A stretch of 64,000 nt of DNA, taken from Nocardia sp. SYP-A9097 (lineage in GTDB: Bacteria > Actinomycetota > Actinomycetes > Mycobacteriales > Mycobacteriaceae). The position numbers and the translations under genes are program-made. The notes beneath the pieces were generated by a model that was not told the DNA's origin, did not search any database, and was given only the letters and a program-made list of their open reading frames with translations. Positions 1 to 8,680 of the stretch are shown here, piece by piece. How positions within the stretch are numbered: the stretch's first letter is position 1; each line of letters begins with the position of its first letter. Location of the stretch: positions 310,001 through 374,000 of the forward strand of contig NZ_WJIC01000007.1 in assembly GCF_009649815.1 (NCBI RefSeq), read 5' to 3'.

Positions 1-532
1 GTGCGAGCCGGCAGCCGACCGCGAGCGCCAGCACGAAGAACACCGTGAATCGCCAGGACCCGGCCACATCGACCTGATCCGCGGCCTTCCACACCGACTC
101 CGGGCGCAGCGAGTCCATGAAGGGTTGCCCGGTGGTATCCGACAGTGTCAGCGGCACCAGCAGCGCCGACGCGCCCGCCCACACCAGCGCCGCGTTCCCC
201 GCGCGCCTGAGCGCGCGATATCCGCCCACATCGAGCAGACCGTTCTCCTGCGGTGGCACGAAGAACGCCGCGAACAGCAGCGATCCGATGGTGAGCGCCG
301 CGGCAAGATCCGCGACGGCCCGCACCGCGGGCAGCCCGTACGTGGTCAGCGGCCCCGGATCCGGAATCCCCAGCAGACTCAGCGCCTGCGACGCCGAAAG
401 CCCGACCACCAGCGCCGCCACCACCGCCGTGACCGCCCCGCCAAGCGCGGCCACCACCGTGAACGTCCCGCCCGACCCCGACCGATTCGCCTGAACAGCT
501 GTAGCGGTGGGCGAATCCTGCGGCGACGACAT
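1..532 (-). CDS. CopD/CtaG-type copper membrane protein, N-terminal part (cut by window edge)
   Basis: The reverse strand opens at ATG 532 and stays open to the window edge, giving about 177 residues. They begin MSSPQDSPTATAVQ and continue with several hydrophobic segments (for example around residues 28-55 and 70-95). The layout matches actinobacterial integral membrane proteins that join a CopD-like copper-resistance domain to a CtaG cytochrome-oxidase assembly domain (mycobacterial Rv0102 type). Only the first part of the CopD-like half is present, so the CtaG domain cannot be confirmed. A likely role is copper handling for cytochrome c oxidase. The forward-strand reading frames over this interval are antisense shadows. 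Confidence 0.6.
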   Translation of the reverse strand, partial: MSSPQDSPTATAVQANRSGSGGTFTVVAALGGAVTAVVAALVVGLSASQALSLLGIPDPGPLTTYGLPAVRAVADLAAALTIGSLLFAAFFVPPQENGLLDVGGYRALRRAGNAALVWAGASALLVPLTLSDTTGQPFMDSLRPESVWKAADQVDVAGSWRFTVFFVLALAVGCRLA

Positions 533-735
533 ACGCCCAGCGTAGTTCGAAGTTACGGTCCGAACTCCCCGGGGGTTTCCCGTCCTCCGGTCCGCTCCCC
601 CGGCCCGACGCGCCGAACGGTTGCTGGGCGAGCCCCCAATCTCCTCCTGGACGCTCGCTATACTCAACTCGCTGGACACCGAGATCAATATGGTTCAAGG
701 TGTTTGGTGGCCGCATCGCCCAGATGCCCCGCACT

Positions 736-809
736 GCCTCCGTAGCTCAGTTGGATAGAGCAAGGGCCTTCTAATCCCTAGGTCGCAGGTTCGATTCCTG
801 CCGGGGGCG
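736..809 (+). tRNA. tRNA-Arg (anticodon TCT)
   Basis: A full cloverleaf can be drawn. The acceptor arm pairs GCCTCCG (736-742) with CGGGGGC (802-808), followed by discriminator G809. The D-arm carries AGCTCAGTTGGATAGAGC, the anticodon loop is CTTCTAA, and the T-arm is GCAGG-TTCGATT-CCTGC. The anticodon TCT reads AGA. The closing pair of the anticodon stem is a C-T mismatch. CCA is not encoded. Confidence 0.93.
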
Positions 810-912
810 CTTTCCAACCCTGACCTGCGACGAAGTCGCGAGGTTCAGCGGTGCCCACCTCCATCCGAACCCAAACACGGGTGCGGGGCCATCACTGTCG
901 ATGTAGCAGTCC

Positions 913-1443
913 CTACCGGTCGCGACCGAGGGAAGGCTCGAGAACCGTGGCTGCCTCGAGCACACCTTTACAGGTGGCGGCATCGGTGGCCATACCGATC
1001 CGCAAGGTTCCCAGTTTGGTGCGGAGGTAGGCGTCGCAACCCATCGGAATCGTCTTGTCCAGCACGGCAAGTGACTGTGGTGTGGTGAATGCCTCTCGAC
1101 CATTGATGGTCGTCGTGGTCGGATGGCCGTTGACGTCCGAGCGGGCGTAACCGAGTGCCCGTTCGTAGGCCGAGTTGGGGCCTATGTTCATGACATGCTC
1201 CAGGACCAGCCCGCCACCGCCGGTTCGGTCCACCGCGCAGCGTTGGGGGAAGGTGTCCGGTGCCGGATGGGTTTTGGTGGCGGGGTCGAAGCCCGCTTTG
1301 CGGAAGGTGCCGTTCTTGATGTCCGTGCACGGATCGAAGAGCGCCGATCCGGTCGGGCCGTCATCAGCATCATCCGCACCACAACCGCTCGCGAGCGCTA
1401 CCGCACACGCCACGACAAGAATGCGACCGAGAGCCGTCCGCAC
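913..1443 (-). CDS. DUF3558-type lipoprotein
   Basis: This 176-residue protein starts with a lipoprotein signal peptide: MRTALGR, then a hydrophobic stretch ending in the lipobox LASGC, so Cys21 is the probable lipidated residue. The mature part has the DUF3558 layout, with an early FDPCTDI, an AGFDP segment, a conserved Cys in QRCAVDR, and later GCDAYL and TCKG cysteines. DUF3558 lipoproteins are abundant in Nocardia and mycobacteria and their function is unknown. It is probably anchored on the outer face of the membrane. It ends about 100 bp from the tRNA gene and appears monocistronic. Confidence 0.8.
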   Translation of the reverse strand: MRTALGRILVVACAVALASGCGADDADDGPTGSALFDPCTDIKNGTFRKAGFDPATKTHPAPDTFPQRCAVDRTGGGGLVLEHVMNIGPNSAYERALGYARSDVNGHPTTTTINGREAFTTPQSLAVLDKTIPMGCDAYLRTKLGTLRIGMATDAATCKGVLEAATVLEPSLGRDR

Positions 1444-1604
1444 AGTTCCTCCCCGAACAAACCATCCCGCAATGGAATAGCAGAGCTTCCGTCCCGCTGT
1501 TCCCTATCGGGACGCGATGCTAGCCGGTCTTGTCGTCCACTAGGTGGCCCAGCATTTACGACGGCTGGGTAGTCCTACGGATTCGCCGGGAGCTTGAGTC
1601 GGCG

Positions 1605-2015
1605 ATGTTGGTGCGCATGATGACTACATGCGCCCTGGTGCCGAGCTCGCAGACCAATCGTCGGCGAATCCCTGTGTGGGACTGGGTGATCACTGGCGTG
1701 TGCCTCGTTCTGGACTTCGTGACCGCGATGGGCTTGGCGCTGTTCACCGGAATGTTCGCGATGGCAGGGGATTCGTGTGCGCCTGACAGCCCCTGCATGG
1801 GCCAGGTCGGCCATGGCATCGCTATCTCTCTACTGGGGATACTCGCAGTCCTGGTAATCGGATTGGGCTGTGTGATCGTCGCTGCGATCTCCCGCACCCG
1901 GCTGTTCATCTGGGCTCTGGCGACCTTGCTACTGCTGCCGGTCCCCTTTGCCATCGGTAGCAATATCGCCAACCATGCCTCGGAGCTGAGCACGGTTGGA
2001 CCGTCGCACCCCTGA
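1605..2015 (+). CDS. Small membrane protein, unknown function
   Basis: The protein has 136 residues from ATG 1605, with a GGGAG about ten bases upstream; an in-frame GTG further up is less likely. Three hydrophobic segments are visible, near residues 25-50, 68-95 and 100-118. The loop between the first two has a CAPDSPC pair of cysteines that could form a disulfide outside the membrane. A basic NRRR stretch precedes the first segment. I do not recognise a family. Small three-helix proteins like this are common orphans in Nocardia. Confidence 0.6.
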   Translation: MLVRMMTTCALVPSSQTNRRRIPVWDWVITGVCLVLDFVTAMGLALFTGMFAMAGDSCAPDSPCMGQVGHGIAISLLGILAVLVIGLGCVIVAAISRTRLFIWALATLLLLPVPFAIGSNIANHASELSTVGPSHP

Positions 2016-2251
2016 TCCTGGACAACCGGCCGGGACCGCGTGCTCCAACCGACGGGGGATGTCGGCCGAGTACGGCTGGGCCGCAACCAGAATGGCGTAG
2101 TGGTTGGCCTGGGTCGACATTTTGGAGATCGGCTGTCTGGGAGTAGAAGATCTCGTACGTCGGCCAGTGACCGATCCTGAAGTCCGGCCCGGGGTATCAG
2201 AGGAGTGCGAAATGCCACCGCCTGCACCGCGCCGCCAGCTGGGCTGTCTGA

Positions 2252-2771
2252 CAGCTATGGCTTGACGCCATCGACGCAGCCGACCCGCCGGCCGCAGCCC
2301 CGTCCGACTTGTGCGCGGCGATCGGCACTGCACTGTTCGAGCGGTTGGTCCCGCACGGGGTACCTCTGAGCCAGGCGATCTATTCGTCGGGTTCGGACGC
2401 GGCCTGCGATTACCACACACCCAACGACCGCTTTGGTCGGTTCGAACACGTATGGCTTCCTGCATGTTCGGCTGCTGCGCTACGGCAGGGTCGGCTGGAG
2501 CTCGGGTTCGGATCTTGCCTCCGACGCCCTCGCCGAATCCTGTGAGAACACCGCGATCGGCGGGCGGTTCCAGGGCGCGCACGGCCTCGGGGATGAGGCA
2601 TGTGTCGCCTACCAGGACGAGGGCGCGGGCGGTACCGGATTCGGCTCGGCGATCCTTCGCCGTGGCGCGGACCTGGTCTGGGTGGACTACTACACGAACC
2701 CGGGCACCACCGATCAGGCCCGGCGAGCAGTCACCGACGTGGCATTGGCTGCCCTCGCCGGTGTCCCCTAG
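2252..2771 (+). pseudogene. Frameshifted remnant of a secreted or lipoprotein gene
   Basis: Two forward frames carry the two halves of one protein. The frame through 2300 reads SDLCAAIGTALFERLVPHG and then SGSDAACDYHTP. Near 2430 the sense shifts to the other frame, which continues TYGFLHVRLLRYG, GWSSGSDLASDALAESC and GLGDEACVAYQDEG, and ends in a stop at 2771. Joined, this looks like the extracytoplasmic domain of the Cys-containing lipoproteins common in Nocardia. A stop at 2249 and the absence of a signal peptide show that the 5' end is also gone. I read it as a decayed gene. Confidence 0.55.
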
Positions 2772-2895
2772 CTGAAAGGGGCCCAGGGTCACCAGCTTGA
2801 TCCAGTTCGGCAACCTCACCTCGTTGACACAACAGTCGGTCCTGGCCGCCGACGCCGATGGCTGGATCGTTCCACAGCCGTAGCTGCACCAACTG

Positions 2896-4140
2896 TCAGA
2901 CGGTTGAGCGGGCGATGACGGATTCGATTTCCTGTAGGACTATGCCTGCGCCGTCTTCCTCAGCTAGTTCGGCGGCTACCCGGGTCAGGTTGGCTCGGAG
3001 TTGGGGATCGGTGGTGGCGGTTTGGATGGCGGCGGTTAGCCAGTCGGGGGTTAGGGCGGGTTGGCGGGTGGTGGCGGCGGTTGCGCCTAGGAGGTTCAGG
3101 CGGTGGGCCCAGAATTGTTGTTCGGGGATTTCGGGGACGGCGATGGTGGGGACTGCGGCGCGTAGGGCGGCGGCGGAAGTGCCTGCGCCACAGTGGTGTA
3201 CGGCGGCGGCCAGGTGGGGGAAGAGCCAGTCGTAGGGGATGTCGCCCAGGGGGAAGATGTTGTCGTCGGCTACGTTGAGGCCGGTCCAGCCGGCTTGGAC
3301 TATGCCGCGGACGCCGGCTCGGCGTAGGGCGGTGCGGATGATTTCGCCCAGTTCGGCGGTTCGTTGAGCGTCGTTGATATTGCTGCCGAAGCTGACGAAG
3401 ACGGGGGCGGGGCCTGCGGCGAGGAATTTCAGCAGGTCGGCGGGGGGCTCCCAGTCGAGGGGGCGGGCGGGCCACCAGAAGCCCGCGACGTCGATGCCCT
3501 CGCGCCAGTCGATGGGGCGGGGTGCGACGGTGGGTGAATAGCCGTGCAGGATGGGCCATTTCGCGGCGGTGCGGCGTCGGCGCAGTTCGCGGACCGATGT
3601 TTTGGGCAGGCCGAGTTGGTGCCGGAATTCGCGCACTACCGCGCCGTAGCGGCGGTCTACCAGCCAGGCGCCGATATCGGAGGCCAGCCGATTTCCGTAG
3701 GGGCCGAGCGACCAGACGCCGGCGACCGCGGGCGGGTATTCGGCTGTGGCGCAGGTGGGTTGGAGGCGCAGGCCGATGCTGGGTATCCCATTCGCCTCGG
3801 CGAACGGATGACCCGCGAACTCGGCGTAGGGGGTGAGCAGCAGCAGATCGGCGGGCTCGTCCCGCAATGCCGCGAGCAGACCCTGGCCGATAACCCGGAA
3901 GCCCGCGGGCGTATTGAACGCCGCCACGGTCTTGCGCTGGACCTCCGCGTAGTCGCCCTCGAAGCCGAAGTTCAACTCCATCAGTCGAAATCGGAGTCCG
4001 CACCCTTGGATCAGCTCCGCGAAGCTTTCATGCCCGGCGATGACGACCTCGTGTCCGGCCTGCTGGAGGCGGGCGCCGAGGCCGGTCAGCGGTGCGACGT
4101 CTCCCCTGCTGCCGATGGCGACAATCACAATCCTGCTCAT
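2896..4140 (-). CDS. UGT/MGT-like GT-B glycosyltransferase
   Basis: This 414-residue protein has the two-domain layout of macrolide/sterol-type GT1 glycosyltransferases. The N-terminal MSRIVIVAIGSRGD is the typical first strand and loop. The C-terminal half has FVSFGSN (nucleotide-domain entry) and the donor-sugar signature HHCGAGTSAAAL followed by PEIPEQQFWAHRL. It should transfer a sugar from a nucleotide-sugar to a lipid or small-molecule acceptor in the cytosol; donor and acceptor cannot be read. The start at ATG 4140 is preferred over an upstream start because GGGAG lies just before it and the first strand begins directly. No biosynthetic partner is adjacent. Confidence 0.8.
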   Translation of the reverse strand: MSRIVIVAIGSRGDVAPLTGLGARLQQAGHEVVIAGHESFAELIQGCGLRFRLMELNFGFEGDYAEVQRKTVAAFNTPAGFRVIGQGLLAALRDEPADLLLLTPYAEFAGHPFAEANGIPSIGLRLQPTCATAEYPPAVAGVWSLGPYGNRLASDIGAWLVDRRYGAVVREFRHQLGLPKTSVRELRRRRTAAKWPILHGYSPTVAPRPIDWREGIDVAGFWWPARPLDWEPPADLLKFLAAGPAPVFVSFGSNINDAQRTAELGEIIRTALRRAGVRGIVQAGWTGLNVADDNIFPLGDIPYDWLFPHLAAAVHHCGAGTSAAALRAAVPTIAVPEIPEQQFWAHRLNLLGATAATTRQPALTPDWLTAAIQTATTDPQLRANLTRVAAELAEEDGAGIVLQEIESVIARSTV

Positions 4141-4343
4141 AAACTCTCCCGTTCCAATGGCCAAGAGCCACACCGGATCCTATCGATCAAGCTCGAAGTC
4201 GGCATGGTTTACGCTGAGCGCCAAAGGAATTGGGGGCTTCCCTCGCACAGACCGCGCGGTGCCCGACGGACGCCGAGACGGAGATACCGGGCCGCCTACT
4301 CCCTCTTATAGCCGATTTCCATAAAACGAACCGCAGACTCGAA

Positions 4344-4382
4344 TTCACCGAGTCGAAACACTCCGAACCACACCGGCGAAAC
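4344..4382 (+). promoter_or_regulatory. Putative GlnR box upstream of amt
   Basis: Two half-site pairs fit the actinobacterial GlnR pattern (GTNAC-n6-GAAAC, repeated). TTCAC at 4344 is followed after six bases by GAAAC at 4355. After seven more bases ACCAC at 4367 is followed by six bases and GAAAC at 4378. The block ends about 48 bp before the amt start. GlnR activates ammonium-transport genes under nitrogen limitation in related genera. The second half-site is weak at its first two positions and the spacer is one base long. Confidence 0.5.
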
Positions 4383-4430
4383 AGTGAATGCCGATGCTTC
4401 ACCCGACCCGTGAAGTTAGAGGTAATTGGT

Positions 4431-5777
4431 GTGAATTCGGGAGATACCGCGTGGGTGCTGGCCAGTGCGGCACTGGTCATGCTTATGACGCCGGGCTTGG
4501 CGTTCTTCTATGGCGGCATGGTCGGCGGCAGGAGCGTGCTGAACATGCTCATGATGAATTTCGTCGCGCTCGGTGCGGTGACGACGCTGTGGCTGTTGTA
4601 CGGGTACAGCGAATCATTCGGCTCGGATGCGTATCAGGGACTGATCGGCGGACTGTCGCATGTGATGCTGCGTGATACGCACGGCACGCTGTCCGGGCCG
4701 GCCGGGCATCAGATTCCGACCATGGCGTTCGTCATGTTCCAGCTCATGTTCGCGATCATTACGACCGCGCTGATATCGGGGGCGATCGCGGGGCGGGCGA
4801 AGTTCTGGGCGTGGGTGGTGTTCATAGTCGGCTGGACGACGGTGGTGTATTTCCCTGTCGCGCATTGGGTTTTCAGCACGACCGGGTTCACCGGGACTGA
4901 TGATGCCGGGAATTCCTCGGATTTGGGTGGCTGGATTGCCAACCGGCTCAAGGCATTCGACTTCGCGGGCGGTACCGCGGTGCATATCAACGCGGGTGCG
5001 GCGGCGCTGGCTCTGGTTTTGGTGATCGGTGATCGGCACGGCTGGCCGCGTAGTATCGCGCGCCCGCACAATGTGCCGTTCACCCTGCTCGGTGCCGCGC
5101 TGCTGTGGTTCGGCTGGTATGGCTTCAATGCCGGATCCGCTTTGACCGCAGGCGATCTCGCGGCGCTGGCCTTCACCAATACCACCATCGCGACCGGTGT
5201 CGCCTCGCTGGCCTGGATCATTGTGGAGCAATTGCGTGACGGTAAGCCGACCACATTGGGTGCGGCGTCGGGCGCGGTCGCCGGACTGGTGGCCATCACT
5301 CCGGCCTGCGGATTCGTCGGCCCCTCAGGCGCTTTGGCGATCGGTGTCGCGGCGGGTGTGATCTGCGCATTGGCTGTCGGCCTGAAATTCACCTTCGGCT
5401 ATGACGATTCGCTCGATGTGGTCGGCGTGCATCTGGTCGGCGGCCTGGTGGGCACGCTGCTGGTGGGCGTCTTCGCCGATGTCACGGTGAATCCGGCGGG
5501 CGGTAACGGCCTGCTGTACGGCGGCGGCTGGGCACAGTTGGAGCGGCAGTTGATCGCCGCGTGCGCCGTACTCGGCTACTCCTTCGTGGCCACGTATATC
5601 GTCGGCTGGCTCATTCATAAGACCATCGGTTTCCGGGTCGATCACGAGGCCGAGGTGACCGGCATCGACGAGGCCGAACATGCCGAATCCGCTTACGATC
5701 TGGGCATTTCCGCGTCGAGCGGTGCGCCTATCCGATCGGCTGTTCCTGCACCGATCCGCGCAGACTGGCGTCATTGA
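4431..5777 (+). CDS. amt: Ammonium transporter, Amt/MEP/Rh family
   Basis: This 448-residue polytopic protein has Amt family marks: DTAWVLASAALVMLMTPGLAFFYGGM in its first helix region, NMLMMNF, and FAGGTAVHINAGAAAL around the conserved pore His of the fifth helix. About eleven membrane helices are expected, and it works as a trimer in the cytoplasmic membrane to import ammonium. The GTG at 4431 is chosen because AGAGG precedes it and the first helix begins at once; a longer N-terminus would be non-homologous. A GlnR-like site lies upstream. No glnK or glnD follows. Its 3' end overlaps the end of the converging yaeQ gene by 50 bp. Confidence 0.93.
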   Translation: MNSGDTAWVLASAALVMLMTPGLAFFYGGMVGGRSVLNMLMMNFVALGAVTTLWLLYGYSESFGSDAYQGLIGGLSHVMLRDTHGTLSGPAGHQIPTMAFVMFQLMFAIITTALISGAIAGRAKFWAWVVFIVGWTTVVYFPVAHWVFSTTGFTGTDDAGNSSDLGGWIANRLKAFDFAGGTAVHINAGAAALALVLVIGDRHGWPRSIARPHNVPFTLLGAALLWFGWYGFNAGSALTAGDLAALAFTNTTIATGVASLAWIIVEQLRDGKPTTLGAASGAVAGLVAITPACGFVGPSGALAIGVAAGVICALAVGLKFTFGYDDSLDVVGVHLVGGLVGTLLVGVFADVTVNPAGGNGLLYGGGWAQLERQLIAACAVLGYSFVATYIVGWLIHKTIGFRVDHEAEVTGIDEAEHAESAYDLGISASSGAPIRSAVPAPIRADWRH

Positions 5778-6270
5778 TATCCAGGTACAGCACCCGCTCG
5801 GTGATCGAGAGTGACGCGGTATTGCGCCGATCCAATACCGCCACAACGGAATCGATGAATTCCCGGTCGAAGCTGTAGAGCGGAATCGCCTCGGCCCGGT
5901 GAATCTTCTTGCCCGCCAATTGGGCCAGCACCTTCACCGGATCCCGATGGGTGTAGATGGCCGCGCGCCCGGCCAGTTTGCTGCCGCGATGTACGCGCTC
6001 GGCGTCCGGCGCGCCGATCTCGATCCAGGCGGTGATCTGCCCGGTGAGATCGCGCACCAGTACCGCGGGTTCATCGGCGGCGGAGACCCCGCCCTCGCTG
6101 AAGGTGATGCCCTCTTCGTATTCGAGCAGATACGCCAGCAGCCGGGTCACCATGAACTCGGCCGATTCCGACGGATGCCGGGCCACCCGCAATTCCAGAT
6201 CCTGGTAGACCCCGCGATCGATATCGGCGAGCTGGATTGCGAAGGTGTGCATCGTTGCGCTGAGGGCCAT
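5728..6270 (-). CDS. yaeQ: YaeQ family protein
   Basis: The 180-residue protein begins MALSATMHTFAIQLADIDRG, the usual YaeQ opening, and carries YQDLELRVARHPSES, RLLAYLLEYEEGI and ITAWIEIGAPDAERVHRGSK, all typical of the family. YaeQ proteins have a PD-(D/E)XK-like fold; the biochemical role is unsettled. Early work linked the E. coli protein to RfaH suppression. It lies 12 bp downstream of the fabH-like gene on the same strand and is probably co-transcribed, hence under the same TetR-type operator. Its end runs into amt from the opposite side. Confidence 0.85.
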   Translation of the reverse strand: MALSATMHTFAIQLADIDRGVYQDLELRVARHPSESAEFMVTRLLAYLLEYEEGITFSEGGVSAADEPAVLVRDLTGQITAWIEIGAPDAERVHRGSKLAGRAAIYTHRDPVKVLAQLAGKKIHRAEAIPLYSFDREFIDSVVAVLDRRNTASLSITERVLYLDINDASLRGSVQEQPIG

Positions 6271-6282
6271 AGTGGCTGCAGC

Positions 6283-7326
6283 TTATCCGGTGGTGATGGC
6301 CGGAAGAGTCACCACCTGACCGGCATAGGCCAGGCCCGCGCCGAAGCCGAGCAGCAGCGCGGTGTCGCCGGGCTCGGCCTCGCCGGCACGGAGCAATTGC
6401 TCCATAGCCATGGGAATGGAAGCGGCACTGGTATTGCCGGTTTGGGCGATATCGCGGGCGATGGCGACCGAGTCCGGCATATGCAGGGTGCGGGTGAGCG
6501 CATCGGTGATGCGGCTATTGGCCTGGTGCGGGATGAAGGCGTCGAGGTCGTCGACCGATACCCCGGCGCGATCCAGGGCGTCGCGGCATGCCTTCTCCAA
6601 AAAGGTTACGGCCCAGCGGAATACGGCGGTGCCGTTCATCCGAATGTAGGGCCGCTCGGTATGTCCGCCCGCGGCCTCGGCGGCGGCGACCTCGGCGAAG
6701 TATCGCGCGAAGTCCTTGTCCTGTTTGATGGCGTCGGTCTGGCTGCCGTCCGACCCCCAGGCGACCGGGCCGATGCCCTCGACGTCGGAGGGTCCCACGA
6801 CCACCGCGCCCGCGCCGTCCGCGAAGATGAACGCGCAGGTCCGGTCGGTGGGATCGAGTAGATCCGAGAGGCGTTCGACGCCGATGACGAGCACGTGCCG
6901 GGCCTGGCCCGCGCGCACCAGATTGGCGGCGTTGGCGAGCGCGTAACAGAAGCCCGCGCAGCCGGCGGAGACGTCGAAGGCGGCGGTGTCGTGCATGCCG
7001 AGTTCGGTGGCCACGATCGCACCGGCGGAGGGTCCGAGCACCATCTGCGAGGAGGTCGCCAGGATGACGGCGTCGACCTGTTCGGCGGGGATATTCGCGG
7101 CGGCTAGCGCGTCGCGGGCGGCGGCGGTGCTCATGGCGACGATGGTTTCGTCGGCCTCGGCCCAGCGGCGGGCTTCGATACCGGAGCGGGTGCGAATCCA
7201 TTCGTCCGAGGAGTCGATGCGGTCGACGATCTCGGCGTTGGGGACGACGCGGCGGGGCCGGTATACGCCGAGGCCCAGGGTGGTGGCGTGGGTTACCGGG
7301 GTTGCGGTGGCGATCTGCGCGGTCAT
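6283..7326 (-). CDS. 3-oxoacyl-ACP synthase III (KAS III/FabH-like)
   Basis: The 347-residue protein has the KAS III catalytic triad: Cys in DVSAGCAGFCYAL, His in FIPHQANSRI and Asn in TGNTSAASIP. Early motifs DEWIRTRSGIEARR and the final GFGAGLAYAG also fit. The enzyme condenses an acyl-CoA starter with malonyl-ACP. It sits apart from fatty-acid synthase genes and next to its own TetR regulator. It may therefore be a dedicated starter or side-pathway enzyme and not the housekeeping FabH. ATG 7326 follows a GAGAGG ribosome site. One of the two palindromic operators ends 16 bp upstream of this start. Confidence 0.88.
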   Translation of the reverse strand: MTAQIATATPVTHATTLGLGVYRPRRVVPNAEIVDRIDSSDEWIRTRSGIEARRWAEADETIVAMSTAAARDALAAANIPAEQVDAVILATSSQMVLGPSAGAIVATELGMHDTAAFDVSAGCAGFCYALANAANLVRAGQARHVLVIGVERLSDLLDPTDRTCAFIFADGAGAVVVGPSDVEGIGPVAWGSDGSQTDAIKQDKDFARYFAEVAAAEAAGGHTERPYIRMNGTAVFRWAVTFLEKACRDALDRAGVSVDDLDAFIPHQANSRITDALTRTLHMPDSVAIARDIAQTGNTSAASIPMAMEQLLRAGEAEPGDTALLLGFGAGLAYAGQVVTLPAITTG

Positions 7327-7341
7327 GGCATCCTCTCGACA

Positions 7342-7390
7342 TGAACCGATCGGTTCACATGGATAGGTTTAACATGGACCGATCGGTTCA
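7342..7390. promoter_or_regulatory. Twin TetR-type operators between fabH-like and tetR genes
   Basis: The 16-bp perfect palindrome TGAACCGATCGGTTCA lies at 7342-7357. A near copy, TGGACCGATCGGTTCA, lies at 7375-7390, 33 bp away (about three helical turns). They fill the gap between the divergent fabH-like gene (start 7326) and the TetR gene (start 7413). This is the usual layout for an autoregulated TetR repressor that also controls its neighbour. Confidence 0.8.
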
Positions 7391-7412
7391 AGCAAGGGTT
7401 GGAGGAACTTCC

Positions 7413-7994
7413 ATGACGGCGGGACCGCGTGCTCGATTGATCGCGAGCACCATCACGACGGTGCAGGAACACGGCGTGCACGCGGCGGGCCTGAGTGAAC
7501 TGCTCAAGCGCAGCAATGCCTCACGCAATTCGCTGTATCAGCACTTCCCTTCGGGCAAGGGCGAATTGGTGGAGGCAGCGGCCAGGATTGTGTCCAGGGT
7601 GGTGTACCAGCACGTCAGCCGTATGGCCGATGCCCTGCCCGGCGCCCCCTCCCCTGAACGCTGGCTGGAGGATCTGCTCGCCTTCTGGCGCGTGGAGCTC
7701 GAGACCAGCGATTACCACGCCGGATCGTTCATGATGGCCGCGGCGCTCGACGAACTCGATCCGGCGCTGCAATCCACCGCAGGGCAGGCGTTCAGGGAGT
7801 GGACCGCCCGGCTCGCCGACGGCCTGGTCGCGGCGGGCATCGAGCGCACGGCGGCGAGTTCGCTCTCCGGACTGCTGCTCTCGGTGATCGAGGGCGCGAT
7901 CGTGCAGAGCCGCGCGCTCAAATCCAGTCATCCGTTCGATGACGCGAGCACCCAGCTCGCCCTGCTGCTACGCCACCATTTGAAAGCGGACTAG
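7413..7994 (+). CDS. TetR/AcrR family regulator of the fabH-yaeQ pair
   Basis: The 193-residue protein has an N-terminal TetR HTH (residues about 5-50): RARLIASTITTVQEHGVHAAGLSELLKRSNASRNSLYQHFPSGKGEL. The rest is a helical ligand/dimer domain resembling the LmrA/YxaF group. ATG 7413 follows GGAGG. It is divergent from the fabH-like gene across two copies of one palindrome, so it most likely represses both that operon and itself until an acyl or lipid-like ligand binds; the ligand is a guess. Its stop codon overlaps the stop of the converging TetR gene in the shared bases CTAG. Confidence 0.88.
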   Translation: MTAGPRARLIASTITTVQEHGVHAAGLSELLKRSNASRNSLYQHFPSGKGELVEAAARIVSRVVYQHVSRMADALPGAPSPERWLEDLLAFWRVELETSDYHAGSFMMAAALDELDPALQSTAGQAFREWTARLADGLVAAGIERTAASSLSGLLLSVIEGAIVQSRALKSSHPFDDASTQLALLLRHHLKAD

Positions 7995-8668
7995 CGAATC
8001 GCCTTGCGCAGCAAGGTGAGCCAGCGATGCACGGGCGGCCGCAGGTCTGCCAGACTGTCGGGCGTCCCCGCCTGCAGGCCGAGCAGCGAGCGGGTGCCGT
8101 GCAGGCGGTCGAACAACAACCCTTCGAGCAGGCTGATCGCATTGTGCGCGGCCTGCTCGGCATCGGGCGCGCCGAGGGCTTTCATCAGCGCGGTGGCCGC
8201 GGGCAGTGAGAAGAGGCAGCCCGCGAGCGCTTCACGCAGGGTCTGGTCCGCGGCGGTATCGGCGGCCAGCGCATACCGGGCGAGCGCGTCCCGGCGGCGC
8301 GGCCCCAGCAGCAGATCCAGTTGCCCGGCCATGAGATCGGCGGCCGAATCCACCGACGGCGCGCTCGGACCCTGCGATTGCTGCGCGGCCAGAAACGCCT
8401 GCCGTGAGGTAGTGGCGAGGTGAATTACCGCCGCCCGCAACAGATCCTGCCGAGTCCGGTAGTAGTACGAGGTCGATCCGCGCGCGATTCCGACCCGATC
8501 GTCGATGGCATGATGCGTAACCGCCCGATTCCCGCCCTCGGCGGCCAATTCGAGCGCGGCCGCACAGATCGCCGCCCGCCGACCCGAGCTCTCGGAGGTC
8601 CCCCGCTTTTGAGTCGGTGCGGATGCGCTACTGCGAGCCATCGCGGCCCTTCCCTCCGATGCCGCCAT
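7991..8668 (-). CDS. TetR family regulator
   Basis: The 225-residue protein has a TetR-like HTH near residues 30-75 (GRRAAICAAALELAAEGG, then HAIDDRVGIARGSTSYYYRTRQDLLRAA). The C-terminal domain is helical and resembles the group with a TetR_C-type pocket. The start could be ATG 8668 or ATG 8641 (MARSSA); both have purine-rich leaders. It converges on the preceding TetR gene with a 4-bp stop overlap. No operator or target is evident; the neighbour upstream on the same strand begins in a separate unit. Confidence 0.82.
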   Translation of the reverse strand: MAASEGRAAMARSSASAPTQKRGTSESSGRRAAICAAALELAAEGGNRAVTHHAIDDRVGIARGSTSYYYRTRQDLLRAAVIHLATTSRQAFLAAQQSQGPSAPSVDSAADLMAGQLDLLLGPRRRDALARYALAADTAADQTLREALAGCLFSLPAATALMKALGAPDAEQAAHNAISLLEGLLFDRLHGTRSLLGLQAGTPDSLADLRPPVHRWLTLLRKAIR

Positions 8669-8680
8669 CTTCCTCCACAG

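Noticed and set aside
1929..2819. Reverse frame of 296 codons
   Set aside because: Pro/Arg-rich shadow with no motif, opposite the small membrane gene and the lipoprotein relic, which explain the sequence better.
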